Shown: positions 14,498 through 24,544 of the stretch, one piece after another
Layout: each line of letters begins with the position of its first letter
Position numbering within the stretch: position 1 is the first letter of the stretch
Assembly: GCA_964035015.1 (NCBI GenBank)
Contig: OZ035999.1
Location: 1,859,627-1,923,626, forward strand
Origin: Corallium rubrum
Taxonomy: Eukaryota > Cnidaria > Anthozoa > Scleralcyonacea > Coralliidae
Reading direction: 5' to 3'
DNA length: 64,000 bases
Notes under the pieces: generated by a model
The model's database searches: none
What the model was told of the DNA's origin: nothing
What the model saw: the letters and a program-made list of their open reading frames with translations, nothing else
Translations under genes and position numbers: made by a program

Positions 14498-15101
14498 CCT
14501 AGGAATAACAATATTTTTTCCAACACCAAATGTCAATTACACTAGCACATCTATTAAAGTTAATTTTGAGCACATTACCACATGAATGTGAGCACATTCC
14601 TATGAATGTGATATACGGTGTTGAAGACCTGGACGAGAAACTAGATTTGTTTAACACTATTTTCTCTGATTGTCTGGAGAGACATGCTCCGATTAAGCGT
14701 GTTAAGATCACCCGTCCTCCCGCTCCATGGTTGAAGGATGAGAATATCAAGGATTTACAAGCCCAGCGAGACAAATTGCGCCACGAAACCCGTAATACCA
14801 GCGACCCCCAAACCTGGAATGCTTACCGCGAATCAAGAAACCTCTTGAAATCGAAGATCAAGAAAGCAAAAAGAAATTTTATGCAGCGCGCCTTATCAAA
14901 ACGAAATTCCAAAGCAGTATGGCAAGTTATTCATCGTGTTCTGAAGCCAAACCCACAACCACTAAGACAAAATCCAGAGAGTCTTAATTCCTATTTTGCC
15001 AACAGGTTGTATAACGTGAGGTTTCTCATTCAAGGATTTTAGATATATACGTATAGGTTGTACAAAATAATTTAAGCAAAAGCTTTTTTCTTAATTTAGT
15101 G
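14498..15101 (+). repeat. Variant satellite unit 25, next to the LINE
   Basis: The linker reads CATTCAAGGATTTT where other units read CATTCGGGGATTTT, changing Arg to Gln in the terminal residues of the open frame. An edge unit carrying private variants is expected when unequal exchange homogenises the inside of an array more than its edges. Confidence 0.85.
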
Positions 15102-15133
15102 CCTAGGAATAACAATATTTTTTCCAACACCAA

Positions 15134-15556
15134 ATGTCAATTACACTAGCACATCTATTAAAGTTAATTTTGAGCACTTACATTGTCAATACACATGAAT
15201 GTGAGCACATTCCTATGAATGTGATATACGGTGTTGAAGACCTGGACGAGAAACTAGATTTGTTTAACACTATTTTCTCTGATTGTCTGGAGAGACATGC
15301 TCCGATTAAGCGTGTTAAGATCACCCGTCCTCCCGCTCCATGGTTGAAGGATGAGAATATCAAGGATTTACAAGCCCAGCGAGACAAATTGCGCCACGAA
15401 ACCCGTAATACCAGCGACCCCCAAACCTGGAATGCTTACCGCGAATCAAGAAACCTCTTGAAATCGAAGATCAAGAAAGCAAAAGAAATTTTATGCAGCG
15501 CGCCTTATCAAAACGAAATTCCAAAGCAGTATGGCAAGTTATTCATCGTGTTCTGA
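15134..15556 (+). pseudogene. LINE ORF2 linker region, terminal copy, frameshifted
   Basis: This is the same reading frame as in the satellite units, with three extra residues from a 9-bp difference after LILST. It leaves the reverse transcriptase frame near 15484 because one A is missing from the AAAA run, so it ends in a foreign tail at 15556. With the base count of the array units the frame would run directly into the reverse transcriptase. The single copy that keeps the reverse transcriptase is therefore the one whose frame is broken upstream of it. Confidence 0.8.
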
Positions 15557-17286
15557 AGCCAAACCCACAACCACTAAGACAAAATCCAGAGAGTCTTAAT
15601 TCCTATTTTGCCAACATCGCTCATCGAACTGTAAATGCCACAACCAAGACAATTGAAGACTTACATGCCTTAATTGCTTCGCTACCAGAGTGTAACAACA
15701 ATCCATTTCTTCTGCGACCAGTTTCTTACAACGAAGTGCTTCGCGAAATTAAATCCCTTAGATCGGACTGTTCTACTGGGCACGATCAAATCCCTGTAAA
15801 GGTAATTAAACTAGTTGTTGAAGAAATCACTTCCCCTCTGACCCACATCATTAATTGCTGCATAGAACAGGAACACTTCCCTAAGGCGTGGAAAATTGCC
15901 CGCGTTTCTCCAATCCCCAAAGTCAATAACCCAGTAACGAACAATGACCTACGCGGAATATCCATCTTACCCACCTTATCTAAAGTTTATGAGAAACTAG
16001 TACTAAGACAAATGGTTGACTTCATTGAGTCCGAACACTTACTTCCTTCCCACATATCAAGCTTTCGCAAGGGCTATTCAACAACAACTGCGCTAATAGG
16101 CATTAGAGATGATATCATCAAAGCAATGAACCGAGGAGAAGTTGCGATCATGGTTTTTGCAGACTTTAGTAAAGCGTTTGATACGGTGCACTTTGATATT
16201 ATAATAAGGAAACTACACTCCATGGGATTCTCCACCCAATTTCTTCGCTGGATAATGAATTACCTAATAGGAAGACAACAATACGTTCAAATTGATGACA
16301 AGAAATCAGAAAAACTGAATACCAATTTCGGCGTGCCACAAGGTTCCATCCTGGGACCTGTTTTGTTTAATTTATATGTAGCAGATCTTGCTAACCGACT
16401 GGGTACAATGTGTAGTTGCCACCAATACGCTGATGATACAATAATCTATAACAGCGTCAAGCCAAGAGATCTGCAAGAGGGCGTAACACGGATTAATGAC
16501 TCTCTCAGAAATCTGGTCTGCTGGTCTGATGAATCTAAACTCGCGTTAAACAATGACAAGACAAAAGCGATGCTGGTAACGACCTCTCAAATGGCTAACT
16601 ACCATTCCATACGGACGCCAGGCTCTATCAACATCAACCTGGGCTTGGAGAACAACAAAAGTCTCGACGTGATGGATAATTACAAACTCTTAGGTGTCCA
16701 TATAAGCAACGATCTTCGTTGGAAGAAACACGTCAACGAAATTGTTTCATCATGTTATGCTTCCTTGGCAATTTTACGTAAATTGCGAAACATGGCGCCA
16801 TTCCACCTGAGGAAACAATTGGCCGAGACATTGATTCTAACAAAACTTGATTACTGTGATGTGGTATTCTATCCACTTCCTGCAAACCTCTTGAAGCGTC
16901 TTCAACGGGTCCAGTCTTCTGTCGCTTGTTTTGTAACGGGCAAGTTTTCTAAAGAAGCCTCTGTACTGAGCTTAGGCTGGCTACCGATGATAGAAAAACG
17001 TGATTGGCATCTGCTGACAACTGCGTTCAAGGCTCTGAATAACAACCGTTGGCCCGAATACGCAAAATTAAAACAATACAACCCTGGTAGAGCCGGTCTT
17101 CGGTCCTGTTCAAAGGATCTGTTGGAAGTCCCGAGTATTAGAGGAACCTTCCAGTACTCTGCAGCGAAGTGTTTTAACAGCTTACCACAAACTTTGAGAG
17201 CTGAGAAAAGCTTTAAAACGTTTTACATTGAGACCAAAGCACGACTTTTCGAACGGGCAAGGGAGAGAGTGGGGTTAGTAGATTAG
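15493..17286 (+). CDS. LINE reverse transcriptase
   Basis: Product of 597 codons from an internal Met; the true ORF2 would begin far upstream. It copies LINE RNA into DNA at a nicked target. Landmarks: motif A FADFSKAFD at residues 222-230 with catalytic Asp224, GVPQGSILGP at 280-289, YADD at 312-315 (catalytic Asp pair), then the LALNNDKTK region and a C-terminal LDYCDVVFYPLP segment. All catalytic residues are present and the frame is uninterrupted to the TAG at 17284, so this part is young or still constrained. An intact element would also need an apurinic-type endonuclease, absent here. The product is probably not made as a functional full-length protein. Confidence 0.85.
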   Translation: MQRALSKRNSKAVWQVIHRVLKPNPQPLRQNPESLNSYFANIAHRTVNATTKTIEDLHALIASLPECNNNPFLLRPVSYNEVLREIKSLRSDCSTGHDQIPVKVIKLVVEEITSPLTHIINCCIEQEHFPKAWKIARVSPIPKVNNPVTNNDLRGISILPTLSKVYEKLVLRQMVDFIESEHLLPSHISSFRKGYSTTTALIGIRDDIIKAMNRGEVAIMVFADFSKAFDTVHFDIIIRKLHSMGFSTQFLRWIMNYLIGRQQYVQIDDKKSEKLNTNFGVPQGSILGPVLFNLYVADLANRLGTMCSCHQYADDTIIYNSVKPRDLQEGVTRINDSLRNLVCWSDESKLALNNDKTKAMLVTTSQMANYHSIRTPGSININLGLENNKSLDVMDNYKLLGVHISNDLRWKKHVNEIVSSCYASLAILRKLRNMAPFHLRKQLAETLILTKLDYCDVVFYPLPANLLKRLQRVQSSVACFVTGKFSKEASVLSLGWLPMIEKRDWHLLTTAFKALNNNRWPEYAKLKQYNPGRAGLRSCSKDLLEVPSIRGTFQYSAAKCFNSLPQTLRAEKSFKTFYIETKARLFERARERVGLVD

Positions 17287-17545
17287 TGCATTTCGAGGAA
17301 AACGTATATTAGCCCTCAATTCTAAATCCACAACTTATAAATATTTTATGTTAAATTCGTATTTTCTATTTTTTTTTTTCTAACATTGTTTTAATTAGTT
17401 TATCTTGTATGTACATATATGTACATGTGTGTGTGTATATATGTATACTTAATATTGTAAATTTGTAAATTTGTAGATGAAGAGCCATGTACAATGGAAA
17501 GCTACAATAAATCCGTTATTATTATATTATTATTATTATTAATAG
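17287..17545 (+). other. LINE 3' untranslated region with ATT-repeat tail
   Basis: This AT-rich stretch follows the reverse transcriptase stop. It has a short TG/TA-repeat patch near 17409-17447, an AATAAA-like signal near 17505, and ends in ATT repeats. The next element's terminal repeat starts at 17541, so the LINE tail and the MITE abut. Confidence 0.65.
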
Positions 17546-17800
17546 TAAGACAACCAGAAGTCCGACTCGCGTCGGAACCTTTGAAGTTTATGTCCTCGCG
17601 CATGTCACCTCGCGCATCTTGATTCCTCGTCATCCTACGCAATCCTGGCAAGTTCCCCCGGCAGTTTTAACCTTTTGAAGGTTCAAACTGCCAGGGGAAC
17701 TTGCCAGGATTGCGGTCGGATGGCTAAAATATCGTGCATGCGCATTGAAGAAACGCGGACAAGTTTTCACGGGAGTCAAACTTCTGGTTGTCTTACTATT
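17541..17800. mobile_element. MITE, family 1 copy A (260 bp)
   Basis: Ends are perfect 21-bp inverted repeats beginning AATAGTAAGACAACC. A second, internal palindrome around 17640-17713 carries GGCAAGTTCCCC. No transposase is encoded. A second copy of the same length lies in the opposite orientation at 35585-35844. The flanking TA/ATT-rich sequence prevents a sure target-duplication call. Confidence 0.85.
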
Positions 17801-17816
17801 CTGTGACATTAATAGG

Positions 17817-18145
17817 TTCTGACGCCACACTTGCTATCCCAAGATGCAAATCATGCTGCAACTCGGGCCCATGCTCCTTAAAAATTCAATAAAAAGATTA
17901 GGGTTGGCATTTTGTTAGCAAAAAACCGCTAGGGTTGGGAAACCAGAAACCCAGGTATTTTTTTGGCCTAAACTCACTGCCAAGATTTTTACAAACTACT
18001 GACATAATTATGGTATACTGTAATTATCTATTTCTTGAGTTTGTATTAACCTTTAAATGCAAGTGTGTAAGCACTTCATGTTTGGTGTCATCCTCACTCC
18101 CAAAATCCTCTCTAGAATTTTCATCAAATTCATTTGCATGATATG
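17817..18145. repeat. Direct duplicate segment, copy 1
   Basis: This stretch, starting TTCTGACGCCACACTTGC, returns at 22098-22397 in the same orientation with small indels. On the minus strand both copies keep a short acidic frame (landmark FDENSREDFGSEDDTKHE) that could be an exon. Copy 1 carries an extra ~36-bp piece after CTATCCCAA. No protein family is recognised. Confidence 0.75.
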
Positions 18146-18239
18146 AAAATATCTCAATTTTGTCTTCTGATGCAATAATCAATTCTACAAGAAAAAACCC
18201 CAACTTGTTACTTATGTATATAGCAAAAACCATTTGACT

Positions 18240-19935
18240 TTTATAAATATTAAAGATTAAGGTGGAAAAGTGGTGAACTGCTGATACAATACAAACATTT
18301 CCAGTGGAACTCTTTATCAGAGTAAAATGTGATGCTTCTGATTTTTAATAAGGGCTCCACACAAAACATGTATTTCATTATTAAAACCATTCTTGTACCC
18401 GGGCCAAACCCTGGATCTCTGCATCCATATCTTCCCCTGGTGTTTGACTAGTCTACAATCTAAAATGAGGAACATCAGCCCACTCTGGGAAGAAAGTGTT
18501 GTTTTGGCATCTCTGTTTTAAACGTACTCATCGAAGACCAACTGGCGAAATGAAAGAATATGGGACTGAATTAGGCTGTTGTTTTGAGAGACGATCGCAA
18601 CATGATAAATATTAGTTTATAGTATATTTTCGAATTTAAATGTGGTGTATTGCTGTTATTAGATTTGTCAAATTATATCAAATGTACGTTTATGGTGAAC
18701 AGAGTGTAGATCGTGAAATTCTTATTTTGTTGAATTTGTTTGAATTCTTTTCATTGTTTCGTAAAGCCGATCAGAAGCTCATATTTCCAGAGATTCCCAG
18801 AGCCACTTCATGCATCAGCGTCTGGGTACGAGAATGTATTAAAACTAGTTTTGGCAGTTTACCACAAAGAGAAAAGAAGACTGGAAACTAGTGATAAACC
18901 ACGCTAATTAAGGTGGAATGGTACCCACAAGGAATTTTTTTTTAAATTGGTGTGAACAAATTGCTTTTTATGCCATGTTATTACACTCAGCAAGGGAAAT
19001 TGTTTAGACAAAACTTTTAACAAAAATGGTTACCATGGCAACCATGCCACACCCATAAACACTGTTTTATGACCCTTGCGCCAACACTTATATATCTGTA
19101 TTGAAGCAACATTTGATTCTAAACTTTTGGTAGCATGTTTTATACATGTATATCTGTGATACAAGCCTAAAACAATAACAATCCATATTTAACTTACTCC
19201 TAAATTCCATGGTGAATTATAAGTAATTAATTTCCGGCCAAACTCATCCATAAATGAAGCAAAAATTAGTTGAAAAATTGAAATACACAACTTTCTTTAG
19301 GTTCACATCATAGAACTATTATTGATTAAAAAGTGCACCAAAATTCATTGAAATACATAAATATTTAGCACAGGGGAAGCGTTGAGCTATGAAGCATGCT
19401 GTGAAATTTGATCTTTCAGAAAAAGGACGTTAAAGAGATGAGGGTTCACCCAAACTATTGCGATATACTATAATTACTGTAAAATGTTTGGTTTTATTCT
19501 AAACCATATCAAATCTAATAGCAAGATGAAGCATAGATTCTCAAAATTTAATCTATATAATCAATAACTACATTGTAATCTGACACCAGATACCAGATAC
19601 CACATACTGTGACAGCATTGCCGTTTGTCTTTGAGAAATATTTTAGCTACTAGCCGGCTATTGCATAAAATCGTTTGTTCAGTTTAGTGTCAAATGAAAG
19701 AATACAGTTACTTTCTCAAACTCATTAATAATTCATGAGCTAATTATCCAATAATAAAGACCCATCTAGTCACGGGATTGCATTTGGATAACTAAGTCAA
19801 ACACGGTGTCTCAGAACACTACAATACATTTGATCGGCATACGTAATCAGGATATTTGAGGAAGATCACTAGGGATCTTCCTCCAATATCCTAATTACCT
19901 GTGCAAACTATACTTGTGTTCATTTGAGAAGCTAT
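18240..19935. other. AT-rich sequence without a recognisable gene
   Basis: I see short open frames only, of the size expected by chance, for example 18640-18891. AAGGTGG motifs near 18248 and 18909 recall the termini of the TTAAGGTGGCTCC MITE family, but no matching right ends were found. A small hairpin occurs near 19848-19896. Confidence 0.5.
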
Positions 19936-20081
19936 TTAAACAACTCGAGCTCGTGTCCCACCGGGATATCCAAACACTCGAAAACAATTAACAATAACAC
20001 TCGGCCTTCGGCCTCGTGTTTTCATACATTGTTTTCTCGTGTTTGGATATCCCGGTGAAACACTCGCTCTCGTTGTTCAAA
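19936..20081. mobile_element. Palindromic MITE (~146 bp)
   Basis: The arms read inward from AACAACTCGAGC and contain CACCGGGATATCCAAACAC on both sides, with CGGCCTTCGGCC in the centre. The arms are imperfect. It has no coding capacity. Confidence 0.7.
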
Positions 20082-20791
20082 TATTACTTTCTTAATTGTT
20101 GGATATAACTTTTTGTACTTCAAAAAACATATTTAATAGCGACGATTACCTTTGTCTACGTATGTTTCCGACAGTCGTCTGACGAACATTATGACGGTAA
20201 TTTTGTTCAGGAAAAATAAATATGTATCAGACTATATTCTGGAATAAAAATGACATGAGCCGTAGCCCAATTTTAAGAATGAGGGGAATTAGACCGAACT
20301 CAACACGGAAGTCCAAAAGGGAAACCGAAACAACACTTAAGCGAGAGATTATACAGTCAGACTTATCTTTCTAAGTTTTAACAAAAGGTCCGCTATGCGT
20401 ACATGTATCTGCGCAAACCCACCACTGTGAGAATCATGTCAAGATCTTGTGTGATCTTGGAAAATCTTGTAAGATCTTAAGAAAAATCTTAAGATTTTTA
20501 CACGTAGATCTTATAAGATAATTAAAGAGAAAGTACACGTTCTCTGACCTTAATAATTTTTTATCATGACTCATCATGACTCACAAAAACTGTGGTAGAT
20601 CACACTCACAAGTTTACTATAAGTCACGTTAAAAATACTTAACCAGTTTATCAGCAATATCCCTGTCTCCGAAATGTTTTTGTGCAAAACTTTGTCGGAA
20701 ATATAAAATTTAACGGCTAACTGCTGGAAGATATATCCCAATGACCAATAATACGGCTACCGCGGGTCTAAATACCCCTGAATCGTCTGTT
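20082..20791. other. Intergenic sequence, nothing recognised
   Basis: This is AT-rich, with several overlapping AAGATCTT-like words near 20440-20515. I see no gene or clear element. Confidence 0.4.
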
Positions 20792-21717
20792 GACATGAGC
20801 GCAAATATCAAATTGCATTATTTACGCTATTTACTTGGCCTACGGTCAAACGCGGTCATATTTAAAGTAAATCAATCGTCTGTAGGTTTGTGCCATTTGG
20901 GAAACTTGCACGGTTAGATAGAGCATTAAATTCTGTACAACATATGTGAATTAGAACAAATCGTATAGAATAGCAACGGAGAAAAATATATCAGTTGAAC
21001 CGAGATGAGCGCTAGTATCAAATTGCATTATACGGCTATTTACTTGGCCTACGGTCAAACGCGGTCATATTTAAAGTAAATCAATCGTCTGTAGGTTTGT
21101 GCCATTTGGGAAACTTGCACGGTTAGATAGAGCGTTAAATTCTGTACAACATATGTGAATTAGAGAACACTGTATAGAATAACAACGGAGAAAAGGCTAT
21201 TTGAACTGACATGAGCGCAAATATCAAATTTCATTATTTACGCTATTTACTTGGCGCACGGTCAAACGCGGTCATATTTAAAGTAAATCAATCGTCTGTA
21301 AGTTTGTGCCATTTGGGAAACTTGCACGGTTAGATAGAGCGTTAAATTCTGTACAACATATGTGAATTAAAACTCAAATCGTATAGAATAGCAACGGAGA
21401 AAAATATATTTGAACTGAGATGAGCGCAAATATCAAATTGCATTATTATGCTATTTACTTGGCGTACGGTCAAACGCGGTCATATTTAAAGTAAACTGTA
21501 AATCAATCGTCTGTAGGTTTGTGCCATTTGGGAAACTTGCACGGTTAGATAGAGCGTTAAATTCTGTACAACATATGTGAATTAAAACTCAAATCGTATA
21601 GAATAGCAACGGAGAAAAATATATTTGAACTGAGATGAGCGCAAATATCAAATTGCATTATTATGCTATTTACTTGGCGTACGGTCAAACGCAATCATTT
21701 TAAAGTATACCTGAATC
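20792..21717. repeat. Satellite, ~4.4 copies of a ~206-215-bp unit
   Basis: Copies begin near 20792, 21002, 21208, 21417 and 21632 at GA(C/G)ATGAGCGC. Shared words include GGTCAAACGCGGTCAT and GGGAAACTTGCACGG. Copies differ by substitutions and short indels, so this array is older than the 604-bp one. It has no coding content. Confidence 0.9.
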
Positions 21718-22097
21718 ATACTACTCCAATCATACAGCGTTACAATTGACTTTCTTCGAAAATAATGTTGTTCTTCGTCTCGCTCCGTAGTTCATACAAC
21801 ATGGCGAGGAAATATAAACAGTCACACTACTGCACACATTACAGGTCAGCGGTTACACCAAAAAGTTAATTAACACACAAACAAACAAACACACACACAC
21901 ACAAACAAACACAAACACACAACACGATAGCAATATATCTGCGCGTTGCGCAGATACAAAAATCGCTTGTCTTCGACACTTTTTGAGTTTCCTCATTTAA
22001 CTCTCAAAATGGGGGAGGGGTGCCAAAATGTTGAGGTGATGTACAAATTTTACTAATTGAGAACAATTGTCTCAACAGTTTTGTCCAAGATTGTACA
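21718..22097. other. Intergenic sequence with CA-rich microsatellite
   Basis: A CA/CAAA microsatellite lies at about 21875-21922. Otherwise nothing is recognised up to the duplicated segment at 22098. Confidence 0.6.
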
Positions 22098-22397
22098 TTC
22101 TGACGCCACACTTGCTATCCCAAATTCAATAAAAAGATTAGGGTTGGCATTTTGTTAGCAAAAAACTAGGTAGGGTCGGAAAACCAGAAACCAAGGTGGG
22201 TTTTTTTGGCCTAAACTCACTGCCAAGATTTTTACAAACAAAATACTGACATAACTATTATGGTATAATTATTTATTTTTTGAGTTTGTATGAGTTTGTA
22301 TTATTATTAACCTTTAAATGCAAGTGTGTAAGCACTTCATGTTTGGTGTCATCCTCACTCCCAAAATCCTCTCTAGAATTTTCATCAAATTCATTTC
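22098..22397. repeat. Direct duplicate segment, copy 2
   Basis: This is homologous to 17817-18145. Homology stops at TTCATTT, two or three bases before the proposed Gypsy 3' LTR. That fits retroelement insertion into this copy; copy 1 continues with GCATGATATG where copy 2 meets the LTR. Confidence 0.75.
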
Positions 22398-22399
22398 AT

Positions 22400-22501
22400 T
22401 GTTGTATACTCAGCTCTGTGTATAGCAATATGACCTTTATTACAAGTCCAATGTACTTATATAGTTTGTGACATCACAACTAGTTAATATTAACCTCAAC
22501 A
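22400..22501 (-). repeat. Candidate 3' LTR of the Gypsy element (~102 bp)
   Basis: Read on the minus strand it begins TGTTGAGG and ends ACAACA, the TG...CA form of LTRs. It is preceded by a purine-rich GAGGGAGA (polypurine tract) and contains a TATATAA-like box and an AATAAA signal. Very short LTRs are known for the mag lineage of Gypsy. The partner 5' LTR is not in the window because the element is cut off near 27062. Confidence 0.6.
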
Positions 22502-22689
22502 TCTCCCTCGTTAAAGAAATATGAACTTACTCTGCACACTATGTGCACAGTATAAATTATAGTAAGAATAAAGTTGTTCTGGCAGTCCGTTGTTTGACTT
22601 TCAAATAATATACAGTACAGTACTAAAGTTGCTTCCCATTGCAATCCTATTCAGGCTTGACTTCCTTAACGCTGAGGTTTTCGTACTTG

Positions 22690-23564
22690 TCATCCATATC
22701 TTGTAGTCACGTTTTGTTCAAGATTGTTTTGATTCTGTTGGCTGTGGTGTTCCACAGAGGGAAACTTTCCTGTTTCTGATGTGTCTTCTTCATTAAATAC
22801 GCTCGCTGATTCATCGTTGGCCATGTCTCTTGGACTTTCTTTTGTTTTTAAGAGATGTCGTCTGTTTCGTCGATATATACGACCATCGGGAGTTTTCACT
22901 AGGTAGGACTGTGGCGCCGTTTCATGTTGTGCAATGACAGTCACTGGTTTCCACTTTCCTTGTGATTGCATCCTTGCTGCATCTCCTTTCTGAAGGGGAG
23001 GTAAAACCCGCGAACCCACGTCGTAGGATCTCTTCTGGCTTTGTTGTCTGGATCGTAGGTCTGTAGCTGCGTTGGATTGAATCTCTGGCTGTAAGAGTGG
23101 TGTGGTGGTAGGCAGAAGACTCTTTAGTCTACGACTCATTAGGAGCTGGGCTGGAGATTTCTTTACACTGTCGAGAGGACTGTTCCGATATTCCAAAAGT
23201 GAGAGATATGGGTCTTGGTTACTTTCTTCGGCTTTCTTTAGAAGGTTTTTCACTGTTTGAACCGTTCTTTCCACTTGTCCGTTCGATTGAGGATAACCAG
23301 GGCTCGAAGTTGTATGATGAAATTCCCACGCTTTTGAAAAGTTGCTGAATTCAGTACTGGCAAATTGTGGACCATTGTCAGTCACAACCTCATCTGGTAT
23401 CCCGTGACGAGCAAAGATGGACTTTAGTGCAGTGACGGTTGAAGAACTCTTTAGACTGGAGAGCTTAGTGACTTCTGGGTACTTGGAATAATAATCGACA
23501 CAAAGAAGATAGTTGGCCTTCTTGAACTCAAACAGATCGGCACCGATTTTTGCCCATGGCCGTT
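22690..23564 (-). pseudogene. Gypsy integrase, catalytic core and C-terminal part
   Basis: It inserts the element cDNA into chromosomes. The frame is open from the insertion boundary at 23564 down to the stop at 22690. The DDE acids are visible: Asp in the GADLF segment, Asp in TDNGPQF, and Glu in NGQVERTV. A C-terminal region with SRVLPPLQKGD and a basic RRNRRHLL segment follows. The N-terminal zinc-finger part lies on the far side of the 972-bp insertion. Confidence 0.85.
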
Positions 23565-23568
23565 CCGG

Positions 23569-24540
23569 TGTCCCAGGAAATCCGTCCCACCGTAATATCG
23601 CCCTCCCGGGGGGCGAATTTCCTAGGAATATCGCCCCCCTTTAGGAATTTCGCCCTCCCCCTTTTAGTCGCAAAACATAAATCGCCCAAATTGGCAAACA
23701 TTTATATTGCCAACAACACATGCATTCTGGAAGCCAGTCGAGATAAAACTACTACGGCAACGTGTTTGAACACTAGGATTTTATGTCATATACAAAGAAC
23801 GTTTGCAAACGACGTCGGATCCCAAGAGTAATTTTCACGCCGTCGTGACTCTGTTGACAACGTGAAAAAGCATTTTCACGTTGCATAGACAACGCGGAAC
23901 CCGAGTCACTACAGAAGCCTTGGGAAAGTTTAACCTTACTTTCGCGACTAACATAGATTGAACAAGTGTTTTTCATCAAGAATTTAAGAACAGAATGAGT
24001 CCGTGCGATTATGAATGTATAAATACAACACTATTTAATACCACTCTTAAACTTCCTGCCGTAGCCGTAGTCCTTTGTCAGGATCTTAAAGTCCCTTCAG
24101 AATCGGAAGCACTTCTATCTTTCATAAGAGTACCCTGGTTCCAGAGGTAGAACTGTTATTTTTTGCGTCGCGGTATTGACCAGACAGGCTTTGCGATATG
24201 TCGATCGATCTGTTTAACGCCGTGACTTTAGCTGCTAGTTCGCCGCTGTACCAGCTTTTCCAACTTTCTATTGTCTATAACTTCACGGGGTGAATGGGAT
24301 TGTCTGACGATCCCTTGAATCTACCGAATCTAGCACTGCAGGTTATTTTTATATAGTCAACTAGTATCATTTTTATAAGATATTAAATTTACTAAACAAT
24401 GTTCTTGTCATGTTTTGAATTTAAATCGAAATCGAGAAGGGGGCGAAATTCCTAAAGGGGGGCGATATTCCTAGGAAATTCGTCCTCCCATGGGGAGGGA
24501 GGGGGGGCGAATTTACAGGGGGGGCGAATTTCCTGTGACA
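23569..24540. mobile_element. Non-autonomous DNA transposon, 972 bp, inserted in Gypsy integrase
   Basis: Ends are inverted repeats starting TGTCACAGGAAATTCG (one mismatch), followed by G/C-rich blocks with GGGGGGCGA words and CCTAGGAATATCGCCC. CCGG flanks both sides (23565-23568 and 24541-24544). Removing the element and one CCGG leaves the Gypsy frame continuous, which proves a clean insertion with a 4-bp target duplication. A TGTNR terminus plus 4-bp duplication matches Ginger-type transposons; the superfamily call is inference. No transposase is visible. Confidence 0.9.
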
Positions 24541-24544
24541 CCGG

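Larger units (their letters stand above)
1..15101 (+). repeat. LINE-derived satellite, 25 tandem 604/605-bp units
   Basis: Units follow each other head to tail, each starting at CCTAGGAATAAC. Unit starts are 1, 605, 1209 and so on every 604 bp to 7853; unit 14 is 605 bp; the period is 604 again from 8458 to 15101. Each unit has 507 bp homologous to the start of the LINE at 15102-15616 and 97 bp that are not. Units are almost identical. The differences I saw are an extra A in unit 14, a C-to-T change near the unit end in units 7, 14, 18, 23 and 24, and a two-base change in unit 25. The array reaches the left window edge in full phase, so it probably continues. All units share a 9-bp difference and one A relative to the terminal copy, so they were amplified from a variant unit rather than from that copy as it stands. 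Recent amplification or strong homogenisation explains the identity; assembly duplication cannot be excluded. Confidence 0.97.
15102..17545 (+). mobile_element. LINE (CR1/L2-like non-LTR retrotransposon), 5' truncated
   Basis: It contains the linker region and a complete reverse transcriptase, a C-terminal region with the LDYCDVVFYPLP landmark typical of Jockey-superfamily LINEs, a 3' untranslated region and an ATT-repeat tail near 17520-17545. No endonuclease domain precedes it; the 5' part is the 26th copy of the satellite LINE segment. The microsatellite tail instead of poly(A) is usual for CR1/L2-type elements. Exact clade assignment is inference. Confidence 0.85.

Noticed and set aside
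2-14774. Repeated 91-codon minus-strand open frames in every satellite unit
   Set aside because: They overlap the LINE-derived plus-strand frame and show no independent features; shadows of it.
1-15101. CRISPR array
   Set aside because: Units are 604 bp, identical throughout, with no short repeat/unique spacer pattern and no cas genes.
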